From the NCBI GenBank assembly GCA_949775045.1, contig OX459104.1, positions 6,157,306 through 6,221,305 of the forward strand: DNA of 64,000 bases, given 5' to 3'. Positions 55,790 to 64,000 of this stretch are shown here, piece by piece. Position 1 is the stretch's first letter, and every line of letters begins with the position of its first letter. The notes under the pieces were generated by a model. That model saw only the letters and a list, made by a program, of their open reading frames with translations. It was not told where the DNA came from and searched no databases. The translations under genes and the position numbers were made by a program. This DNA comes from Metridium senile. Lineage: Eukaryota > Cnidaria > Anthozoa > Actiniaria > Metridiidae.

Positions 55790-56435
55790 GTGTCCATCAA
55801 AAACTTTGTATCTTCAAGAGTAACAGCAACGCTCCCTATGCGAGAGCCAGAGGAACTTGTTCGTGTTGTCGTCCCTTTTAAGGACCAGGTGTCCGCGGAC
55901 ACTGTGAAAAAGCAGCTCAAAGATCTTAGCGTAAACGTCGGTACCATTATCCAGCCCATCTTTACCACCCGTAAGCTTGAAGAAGATCTCAAAACACGGG
56001 AGTTGAAACCTACTATTGTGAATCAACAACGTGTCGTCTATTCTTTTAAATGTGACCTGTGCGATGCAGGTTATGTAGGTTTCACAAATGGACACCTTCA
56101 TGTACGCGTTGAACAGCACAAGCAAAAATCTTCATCTATTTATAAACACTATATTAAAGAACACAATAGTACTGCTCCTGACAACTTAATTAATAACTTT
56201 ATTGTTCTTAAGAAATGTTCCAGCAAATTTGACTGCCTTCTGCACGAGATGCTGTACATCAGGGAATTAAAACCTGTCCTGAATGTACAGTCCGATTCCA
56301 TCAAGGCTAAATTATTTACATAAATTAGTTTATAAGCGAACTTCTGCATTTTGTAATTAGTTTTATCTGATAATGGAGCGTGATGGCTCCGAAACGTCAA
56401 AAAACAATTATTTCTTTACTAAGTCTCATTTTTAC
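55790..56435 (+). pseudogene. Penelope-like element copy 2, inverted and 5'-truncated
   Basis: Begins at IKNFVSSRVTATLPMREPEE and runs to the natural stop (56321-56323) plus 3' UTR. Over the shared part the protein is identical to copy 1, so the head-to-head pair forms a palindrome with arms of about 500 bp. It holds the complete GIY-YIG domain and the 3' hammerhead-like region. It ends in (ATT)n at 56440. Confidence 0.9.
56360..56405 (+). ncRNA. Hammerhead-like remnant in the Penelope-like 3' UTR
   Basis: CTGATAA, stem II ggagc-gtgatg-gctcc, GAAAC, then GTC. Flanks gttttat and aaaaaac can pair as stem I. Compared with the hammerhead consensus, G8 is A and there is no room for a stem III loop, so cleavage activity is doubtful. 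Confidence 0.45.
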
Positions 56436-56436
56436 A

Positions 56437-56439
<3 letters not shown>

Positions 56440-56469
<30 letters not shown>
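56440..56469. repeat. Short (ATT)n at the 3' end of copy 2
   Basis: cattattattattattatta ... ttag, joined directly to gcggagctccgcg of the next element. Confidence 0.9.
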
Positions 56470-56751
56470 GCGGAGCTCCGCGCGGGCCGAAGGCTCGCGC
56501 CAGCGGAGCACCATACTTAAGAAAAAATGGTAACCCATCTAGTTGATTTTTCGTCGACCGACACAGGAATCCCTATTCTGTCCGTCCGTCCGTGTACATC
56601 GCGATTCTGATTGGCTACTTATTTATGGCGGGATTTGAAGAGGGCGCACGCGTGAAAATATCCTTCCCTGAGAAAGCGTTTTATCTCGCTTTTCTCGACA
56701 TTTAATCCACTTTTTTATCGCTTTTACTTAAGCTTTCTTCAATTTAAAAAA

Positions 56752-56910
56752 ATGCCAAAAGAAAAAGAAAACGAAATTAATAAGGGTAAAAGACAGTTAA
56801 CAGAAGAGGAAAAGACAAGAAGACAAGAAAGAGAAAGAGAACGGCGAAGGAGTTTCAATGAAGAACAGTGCAGGCTTGAAAGAGAAAGAAAGAAAGCGAG
56901 ATTGTAGACG
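56752..56910 (+). CDS. Short highly charged ORF (Lys/Arg/Glu-rich)
   Basis: MPKEKENEINKGKRQLTEEE, then KTRRQERERERRRSFNEEQC and RLERERKKARL-stop. After the stop, similar charged sequence continues in shifted frames (KRVSRTSVSEEN, RKMNFEEHKESFDRRR) to about 57070, suggesting a broken longer ORF. Arg/Glu-rich coiled regions of this kind precede the replicase domain in some Helitron proteins, but no helicase or Rep motif is seen here. Function unknown. Confidence 0.35.
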
Positions 56911-57119
56911 AAACTTGTCAGACAAAAAACAGAGAAAATGAACGCCAAAGAAAAAGGGTTTCGAGAACGAGCGTTTCGGAGGAAAACAGGGCTTTCATTA
57001 ATACAAAATATCAACGGAGAAAGATGAATTTCGAGGAACATAAAGAGAGTTTTGACCGAAGAAGAACATAAACTTGAAGGACACAAAAACGAAGAAATTA
57101 TACTAAAGAAAAGCAAAAG

Positions 57120-58620
57120 ACTGATTCCAAAAGATCAAGAAAACGTATTTCTAGATACCTCCGTGCAAGAATATCAAAAGACCACAGCAATAAAAAAAAA
57201 AAAAAAAAAATGATAAAGAAGCGACTTTGTTTGATATGAAAACTGTCCTAGCACAGTTAATTGAAGGATTTTCAAGCTTGGCAGTTAAACTATGAACAAT
57301 GTTTAATCAATCAAATTTCAAGTACATACATTTATTCGTCAAAATATGATCAATGTCGACGTCATTGAAGAGTAGAAAACCTCAGGAAAATACAATCACC
57401 GATAAAGTAAGTTCAAGTTTAATTTTTGTTTCAAGTTTTTGAGAGACAGTAAGCTTATTTTAATACTGAAAAACTGTTTGATATAACGAGCGTGAAAAAA
57501 AAAAAAAACACCTTAAAACTTAATTAATATAATTAAGGTTCAAAAAGGAAAAATCCGTTCTCTGTTTTATTATAGAAACAAAAGAGAAAAGGTTTAAAAT
57601 CCTTTGTGCATGTGTAAATTGTACTTTTCGTAGCCTTTCGATTGAAAAAGTTGTTTATTTATGTACGTACTTTAACCTCATCAACGGAAAACATCAAAGA
57701 TGAATCGAAATACAAACATAATTTAAAATTGGTTGAAAACTTCTTTTTATTTAGCAATATTGACTATTTTATGCTATTTTATACGAGCTTTTTAAGTAGT
57801 TTTTACTTCAAAGTCGTTAAAGTTTTTTTTACAGAACAAAATGATGTTTTACACAAAGTTTTTCATAATAAAATACCTTGTGTTAAAATCCTTGTCTTTT
57901 CAAATCGATCTTGTGTTGGTAGAACTTATAATTCTTGAGGCTTTTAAGTCCATTTAAAAAGAACCTTTTGTTTTGTTTTGAAGATTTGCCATGACTACTT
58001 TTTAGTAAATCTAACATTTTCTATCCGGAATCCTAACTAACTTTGGAAAATAAAAGAAGGTAAAAAGCGGCCGTAAAACGACTGTTCAGCCACAGCACTT
58101 TTTCAAGGCGTTATCAAAAGCAAAATAAGCCTAATGACTTAAAAATAAAAGGGATAATAATAAGGCTATTCACAATATCGTTTGGGAATGGTATTGTCCA
58201 TCAAAAACATTTCTGAACACTTTTTTGTCTGAACAAAACTATTGACTAAAGTGACAGTTGAAAATTTGAGAAAAAGATGAAAAAGTGCATAGAATGAAAA
58301 CGATAACCAACCTAAGAAAAGGCAGTGAGATTTATTACAATTTTTTACTTACATTAAATCAATTTCCATTCATGAATTGTCCATTAACATGCTTTTATGG
58401 GACTTTTTTCAATGAGAAATCTCCTCTCCTCGCCCGTGTAAATGACAAACTTTCATTTTAATTTGTGCGTTGCGTTACATGATGGCGTCATCTACATCGA
58501 TAGCCAATGAGGTTTTTGACATTATGTCAATCAAAAAGAGAGCGAGAAATATCTTACATTTTACTGGCTTTTCTATATTTTTCGACTAAAGATGTATAGA
58601 AATTTAATACAATAAACAGT
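57120..58620. other. AT-rich stretch inside the 56.5-59.5 kb element, nothing recognised
   Basis: Poly-A runs at 57190-57209 and 57497-57510. No recognisable coding or RNA features. Confidence 0.4.
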
Positions 58621-58639
58621 TAACAGTTAACAGTTTTTT

Positions 58640-59285
58640 TATATATTTTATTGATTTTTTGATAGTTTTTTACACTTACATAAACACAATTACAAAAGAC
58701 TGAAAAAGTATAACGATATACAACACTATACTAATAATACGTAAATTAAATATAACGTTTTTTGGCTAATTCGTTATTAAATTATATTGACTAAATTATG
58801 AATTAAGCCTTGGATTTTCTCATATTTTTTCAAATGAGTGTATAGCTTGTTATTTTTTGCAATGATGTATTCGATTTTTTCATAGTCTATTAGATTTATT
58901 TGATAATATTCAATGACAGGTAGTAACTGTTTTTGTTTGCAATTATAAAGTACATATTTGTATAGAAAAATAAGAAACCTTAGCTTCCATAGTGTCTTCA
59001 GAACTCCCTATTAATGAGAACATTTTTAAAACTTAGCTCTGGTATTTATAACTTTACGTATGCGCTGCTTAGCCATTGGTTAATGTTAAAGTATAGGTCC
59101 TTTGATTTTACACATTCGACAAAAAAATGTTCCATAGATTCGTTTGATGTTTTACAAAATGTGCATAAAGGCGAGTCCACTATTTTAAATTTATCTAACT
59201 TCATGTTTAAGAATAAACAGTTATTCAGTATCTTATATTGGAATTCTCTTAATCTAAAATTATTTGTTAAGCTATACACTCATTG
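58640..59285 (-). pseudogene. Tx1/L1-like LINE 3' fragment with zinc-binding RVT domain
   Basis: Minus strand: LTNNFRLREFQYKILNNCLF, KFKIVDSPLCTFCKTSNESM, EHFFVECVKSKDLYFNINQW (the CxxC...HxxxxC of the zf-RVT domain at the C-terminus of many L1/Tx1-type LINEs), continuing with LFLYKYVLYNCKQKQLLPVI and YEKIEYIIAKNNKLYTHLKK after stops. It ends near an aacagttaacagttaacag repeat at about 58614-58634. Confidence 0.75.
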
Positions 59286-59469
59286 ATAGACTGATACCCA
59301 CTCAATGTCCTTATTGCCCAGAGGCTCGGCAAAATACGTAAGCAACTCGTAAAATATCAGCCCGTAATACCCAAGAAAATATCTAATAAGTGGTATTTAC
59401 ATGCACATATTGATGTTGTAAGAAAAAATTAAACTGGGAGCTCCGCTATTAGGTATTACCTAATTTGTA

Positions 59470-59470
<1 letters not shown>

Positions 59471-59566
<96 letters not shown>
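59471..59566. repeat. (ATT)n microsatellite
   Basis: About 95 bp of att at the right border of the AGCGGAGCTCC element. Confidence 0.95.
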
Positions 59567-59568
<2 letters not shown>

Positions 59569-59569
59569 A

Positions 59570-61180
59570 AGCTTATACCGCAAAGGCTAATATAGAGTTT
59601 TGCTTCATCATCAAAACTCTTTACACTCAAAACTCTCGTTTAACGACCACTCTGAGATCAATGCAAATAGAGCTGGTCCTTTTAAAAAAGACATTTTACA
59701 CAGTTTGTGTTGATTTGTTTTGTGTTAATTTTCTTTGGATAAGAAGATTTTCAAAAGAATGTTCCGAAAGTTCTTTTCAATTAAAGTTTGAAGAATTATC
59801 AACTTTAAACCATGAGGAAAAAAATAGAATAAAGCATTGCTAAATTAGTAAATACATTACAAAAATGCTTAGTTTTTATTAATTGCTTTTGTTTACTAAT
59901 TTATCAAGAGCATGCGGTCTCTAAACAAAAATATTCTTAATATGGCCTTTTCAAGTTCTATTAAATCAGTTGGAAGATTAAAAGCGATTTTGAAAAAAAA
60001 AATCCCGAGCAAACGTACAAATATTGCGTGACATTAAAAAGTTAGCATAAGATCGAGGTTGACTAAAAACGCCCCCCAAACATGGTGTCCCAAATGGGTA
60101 CATTTGTAAATAAACATGGCGATCAACGGTTTCCTTCGGAAATAGGTCAAAAGCTAGAGCTGGAGTTACACTTACAAACGACATACAGAGCTAATAGATG
60201 CCTATGGGAATGTGTTTACATATTGATAAATGAGGTTAGTCATTACATATGCATTGAAATGTTCAAAATATGTCTACGAACTACTAAAACTGTAAAGTCG
60301 ATTCATGTACAGCCTGTTCGCATTGATAAACATTTCATATTAAACTGTATTGCTGGTGCACAATTGCACCAAAACGAACTTTTGTTTTGTATATCTCAGT
60401 AGTTTCATTCAAGTAAGAAATTAGTTATCCGGTCTTTTGTTCTAATTTCGTTGTTTCTGCTCAAGTAGTATAAAGAGTGTATTTTTGTATAGTTTAATCG
60501 TGCACCGTTTAAAACCATCACAGAGCTACGACGTTTTGTAAGTATATTCACTTTCCTTCGTATTTTTGGAAGTCATAAAATTAATGATTGTAATTTTGTA
60601 TTTTATTGTAGCAACCTTGCCAAATTGTTGTATACCGATTGCAATTCTAAGCTCGAGTTTGAGACGTTGTTAATATTAAATCTATCACAATTCAACTAAA
60701 TCATCATATGTATGATTCACTCTTTTAACAGCCATCTTACATCAATCGCAACTGCATGATGGGCATCATTAAGACTGAATGCAGGGATTCCACTTTCTAA
60801 AAGAAATTAGCCGGGTGATCTCACATGTGAATAAAGCTAGCGTGAGAGATCTTTGGGAATCAGCAATTTGATAAAATATCTCTCCTACTAAGCCATATTT
60901 GGAAGTTATGACTTCACAAAAACATGACAAACGCAAAATTTTCTTAGTAGGAGAGAGTGGCTTGACACTTAAAAAAAAGATAAAATATGAAAATAGTGCT
61001 ATCCCCTTTCCATTTTTTACAGAATTTCCCAGCATGCAATGCAGGAATGATTAGTATTTAGCCTTATAGAATAAAGGAGCATTTAATTTAATAACAGACA
61101 ACATATTGGAGATATCAGAATTTTTGCTTGATTTCCTGATTCCTTAGCATGAGTCGGTCACAAATATGAGTCGCGGGTAG
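59570..61180. other. Intergenic region with one unrecognised 106-aa frame
   Basis: An ATG frame at 60082-60402 (+) begins MVSQMGTFVNKHGDQRFPSE and has no recognisable domain; its upstream ccccccaaac context is unremarkable and coding is unproven. Paired phrases tctctcctactaag (about 60879) and cttagtaggagaga (about 60943) form a loose hairpin. Confidence 0.4.
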
Positions 61181-61184
61181 TGAA

Positions 61185-61292
61185 AATGTTTTCGATAGAT
61201 GGTGTTAAGGGGTATTTTAAGGTAATTCGTCCCCATTCCCCCTCCTAAAAAGGACGTTTTTTTTTTAAAGCATCTTACAGGAGTCACAGGGA
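61185..61292. repeat. Dispersed repeat copy without the MITE (empty site)
   Basis: gttttcgatagatgg, aaggggtattttaaggtaat, tcgtccccattccccctcct, then directly aaaaaggac and tttttaaagcatcttacagg. The counterpart at 10955-11424 carries the 363-bp MITE at this point. Confidence 0.85.
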
Positions 61293-61299
61293 GATAGTT

Positions 61300-62240
61300 T
61301 CTTTGCCAAAGTATAGTTAGTCAACAAATCTATTGGGTCTACATGTTTTGGTCAAAATGTCGCTTCGGCATGATGCGAGCAAAGCTCGAAGAAAATTAGA
61401 AATTGAAATTAAACCCCCTGAAATTCATTTTGAGGAGTAATAACGCGCAAATTTGAACTCAGCATCCAAAATTACATAGGAATAGTCAGTTTTCTAAGTT
61501 CTAGATATGTGGCAATATTTAAACATTAATTAATTAATGACTGTATTATATCTATATTAGCCTTATAGAATTATTATTATTATTATTATATAATGCGATT
61601 ATTAATAAGGTATATGCAAAGGTATATATATATATATATATAACGAGTGCTCTGATTGGTTGAAGAACTACTACTTAATTGAACCATCTTATTAAACTAG
61701 TCAAAATATTAATAATCTAGCAAAGGTACATGTTTCTTTCTAAAAATGTTTTGACGAGTTTCTTGTCTTTTGGCTGAGAGAGAATGAGCCCCAGAGTAAT
61801 GCGGCCGAGCGGGAGACTGGAAGAGAGAGAGAGAAGCAGAGACTTATTTACAGCATGGGTAAACACCAACACAGAATTTGTAGAAAAGACTTGGACACAA
61901 TTCCCAATAACGAAATGCTTTAATTCAAGTGTATAATTGGTTTAAACATTTTTTGCTTTATGATATATGAAATATCCCCACGATAAATAGACTCAACTAC
62001 AATCTTGTTTTTCGTGTAGTTCCAGAATAAATCCAAAAGAGTATGGATATTTTCTTGAACTACACAATACAAAATGTGGTCTTTATTCAAGATTGTCTTG
62101 AATATTGTCAGGAATCTTGGCATTTTCAAAGGGAGAGTCTTCTTTCACCATCATGATCATGCCTTTATTTGCCCGTTTGGCTGGTTTATTGAGATTGCGA
62201 CCTGGACTCTTCCAATGTCCCTCACTATTAATCAAAAATA
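61300..62240. other. Intergenic region, nothing recognised
   Basis: It has a short (TA)n at 61623-61643 and small (ATT)n at 61571-61586. No gene is supported. Confidence 0.4.
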
Positions 62241-62242
62241 TA

Positions 62243-62540
62243 TACACCCATTTCAAAAATCGTTATCGTAATCAAAGCTACAGTCCACACTCTGAAGCCT
62301 GCAAAGGAGGTCGGTATTTCTTCCCTTGTTATCGATTTATTCATATAGCACATGCATATTTTGGTTGTACATGTTTGTGTTATATATATAACCATAGCAA
62401 GTTGTTGCAGTGGTAGGCGATGAAACAAATATTTCTTGAAAATACGTTTCAAATATAATTATGTTGATATTACCGACATCCTTAGCAGGCTTCAGAGTGT
62501 TGACTGTAGTTTTGATTACAACAACAATTATTGAATTAGA
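62243..62540. mobile_element. Palindromic MITE H, partner of the window's left edge
   Basis: aaagctacagtccacactct, gaagcctgcaaaggaggtcg, gta is mirrored by taccgacatccttagcaggc, ttcagagtgttgactgtagt. Outside this, tacacccatttcaaaaatcg resembles the TACACC family ends. The interior loop includes gttatcgatttattcata, shared with 1-180. Confidence 0.7.
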
Positions 62541-62689
62541 ATTAAACAAAAAAAAATATATATAAACAAACAAACACAAATATATATAAAGTAACAAACA
62601 CAGAAATATATAAACAAAGAAACAAACAAAAATATATTAACAAACAAACAAAAATATATAATCAAACAAACAAAACATAGCTCCGTGAT

Positions 62690-62835
62690 TTTGAACATTT
62701 GATATTTCCAAGTAGAAACCCACTTTTAAAAACAATTAAACATCTGGAGAAGCCTTTCACAGCACAATATGATTATATATTATCATACGACTTATAACGG
62801 GCGACAAAATAATTTATTACATGATTACATCGGTT
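62690..62835 (-). repeat. Dispersed repeat R2, copy with the uninterrupted Ngaro target
   Basis: Reverse match to 41394-41520 that continues through cttataacgggcgacaaaat and aattta, i.e. across the point where Ngaro is inserted at 35516/41394. Confidence 0.8.
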
Positions 62836-62937
62836 TTCATTGTTACTTTTAGGGCTTTATATCGCGTATTACCCTGTTCATTATCAATTCAAGGGCTTTA
62901 TACAGATATTGCCCCCATTTGAGGGCAATATCTATAT

Positions 62938-63050
62938 ATTGCCCGTGAATACTAATGTATATTGCCCTTGAATACTAATGTATATTGCCCTTGAATACTA
63001 ATGAATATTGCCCTTGAATACTAATGTATATTGCCCTTGAATACCAATGA
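62938..63050. repeat. 23-bp tandem repeat, about five copies
   Basis: Unit attgcccttgaatactaatg plus tat; the first copy has attgcccgtg and the last ataccaatg. It is preceded by the small palindrome attgcccccatttgagggcaat. Confidence 0.9.
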
Positions 63051-63129
63051 CCTAATCCCTACTTTATATGTAACGTTAAACTTAGAAATTTTCTAGTTGC
63101 GAACATTTAACGGATAAAAAATCTGATAG

Positions 63130-63215
63130 AGTGACCCTTTCGAGGATCGAACCTCGAACCCTTTGCTTACAAATCCTGACCCTAACACTTTATGCTAACT
63201 GTCCGATCGATGTCA
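63130..63215 (-). repeat. tRNA-like remnant (possible tRNA-derived SINE or tRNA pseudogene)
   Basis: On the minus strand gttagcataaagtgtt is box A-like and cgaggttcgatcctcg is a good T-arm/box B with a paired stem. A convincing anticodon stem and acceptor pairing are lacking, so a functional tRNA is not claimed. Confidence 0.4.
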
Positions 63216-63499
63216 GTTAGTGAGAAGAAAACGTATTCATTTGTTCGTTACAGTTCATTAGTATTGTAGTGTACAAAAAACCAAACACAATCAAAGAACG
63301 ATTCATTGTATGGATGTAACGAAACTGAAAAGAAAAGATCACAATGTAATTTGAACTGAAACGTCGGTGGCCATAAGAAATAGACGAAGAAGAAGCAAAA
63401 GAGAAAGAAGAATAAGAAAAAGGCAAAGAAGATGAACAAGAAATAATTAGAAAGAATAAGCACAAGAAGAACAAGAAAAACATTTGCAAGAAGAAGATT

Positions 63500-63687
63500 T
63501 ACAGTGGAACCCCGCCTTACGGCCACCCGCTAAATACGGCCACCCCGTTATTGCGGCCAGTTTTTTTGGTCCCACAAAGTGCCTGCCCATATATTTTCTT
63601 TCAAATTTACCCACTTAATACGACCACCCCGTTAATACGGCCACGTGCACTTTGGACTGTCCCTTCGCTGGCCGGGGTTTCACTATA
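63500..63687. mobile_element. pogo/Tigger-like MITE, second copy
   Basis: TACAGTGGAACCCCGCCTTA and the right end ggccggggtttcactata. The body has gcggcca, aatacggccaccccgtt and cgaccaccccgttaata, as in 7363-7553. Flanked by TA. Confidence 0.8.
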
Positions 63688-63799
63688 CAATGTTGTGTTC
63701 AAATCTTTATTTTGAAAGTTGTCTAGTTATCCTTAGTTTTTGTTCACGATCTGGCCTTTGACGTTCCCTTGAGTATTTTAAAAAGAGCCTTTCCACGTA

Positions 63800-64000
63800 A
63801 GCTTCGAGTACACTACCCTTCGATTTTGTTGAATGGCAATGTTGAAGCCGTTTGCTATACCCTTTCAACATCGTTGAACACAGTGGAGAGGGATTGGAAA
63901 ACAGGTTTTAACATAGCCATTCAAAAAAATCCAACATATGTAGAAGACAATGTTGAAACCGTTTGACCATCGCCTCTTTCTTCAACAATGTTCCGAACAA
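63800..64000. mobile_element. Foldback element related to 2899-3310, cut by the window edge
   Basis: cgattttgttgaatggcaat, gttgaagccgtttgctatac, ctttcaacatcgttgaa and later aacaatgttccgaacaa are the same motif set as the copy near the start of the window. Confidence 0.65.

Larger units (their letters stand above)
56468..59450. mobile_element. Possible element with AGCGGAGCTCC ends (3.0 kb)
   Basis: agcggagctccgcgcgggcc at the left and ggagctccgct at 59439-59449 are inverted ends. Both are bordered by (ATT)n. The left end continues with a GC-rich cgaaggctcgcgccagcgga block. It contains a charged ORF (56752-56910) and, near the right end, a LINE tail. It might be a composite of several insertions. 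The superfamily is not determined. Confidence 0.45.

Noticed and set aside
54411..56435. Twin-priming origin of the inverted Penelope pair
   Set aside because: Twin priming gives inverted segments without overlap, whereas the two copies here share an identical ~500-bp region.
60082..60402. 106-aa ATG frame (MVSQMGTFVNKH...)
   Set aside because: No recognisable domain, no homologous copy in the window and no splice or promoter context; mentioned only as unproven.
63130..63215. Functional tRNA gene on the minus strand
   Set aside because: The T-arm is good but anticodon and acceptor stems cannot be paired convincingly.

Overview
The window looks like nuclear DNA from an animal, most plausibly an anthozoan cnidarian (coral or sea anemone). 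This is inferred from AT-rich DNA with short spliced genes, a PARP14-like macro/WWE/PARP gene, a divergent ANTP-type homeobox, an intronless class A GPCR remnant, and a mix of transposons typical of such genomes: a tyrosine-recombinase (Ngaro-type) retroelement, Penelope-like elements, R4/Dong-like and CR1/L2-like LINEs, and many TA-flanked palindromic MITEs. There is no bacterial gene organisation, CRISPR array, rRNA or convincing functional tRNA gene.

Host genes are few. A two-exon homeobox gene lies at 6051-7346 (+), with a minisatellite filling its intron. A seven-exon PARP14-like mono-ADP-ribosyltransferase gene lies at 22866-33323 (+). Its exon phases all agree, giving KH-like repeats, one macro domain, a WWE domain and an H-Y-L PARP domain, about 1137 aa. 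Just upstream (21411-22657) are four tandem, homologous, in-phase mini-exon-like units that each encode a hydrophobic segment. A GPCR remnant at 52714-53335 (+) is frameshifted and cut off by a LINE.

The rest is largely a layered mobile-element landscape. Region by region: 0-5.3 kb palindromic MITEs and a LINE scrap; 7.3-9.5 kb MITEs and two minisatellites; 11.0-14.3 kb a decayed R4/Dong-like LINE lying inside a (TAA)n tract; 16.1-19.7 kb (TA)n tracts holding nested palindromic elements, then a Penelope-like 3' fragment with a complete-looking hammerhead ribozyme; 27.5-30.6 kb a long-TIR element with TTAA flanks inside a PARP intron, itself invaded by a 1.27 kb element whose second copy is at 48.9-50.2 kb, both with 9-bp target duplications; 35.5-41.4 kb an apparently intact Ngaro element with A1-ORFs-B1-A2-B2 repeats; 42.1-43.7 kb a higher-order satellite; 43.8-45.8 kb a LINE; 50.7-54.2 kb nested LINE fragments around the GPCR remnant; 54.3-56.4 kb two head-to-head Penelope-like copies; 56.5-59.5 kb an element with AGCGGAGCTCC ends holding a Tx1/L1-like LINE tail; 60-64 kb further repeats, several being partners of repeats at the start of the window.

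AT-rich microsatellites ((TA)n, (ATT)n) repeatedly mark element boundaries and look like landing pads or by-products of insertion. Several elements can be delimited from the window alone, because an empty or second copy of the host repeat is also present.
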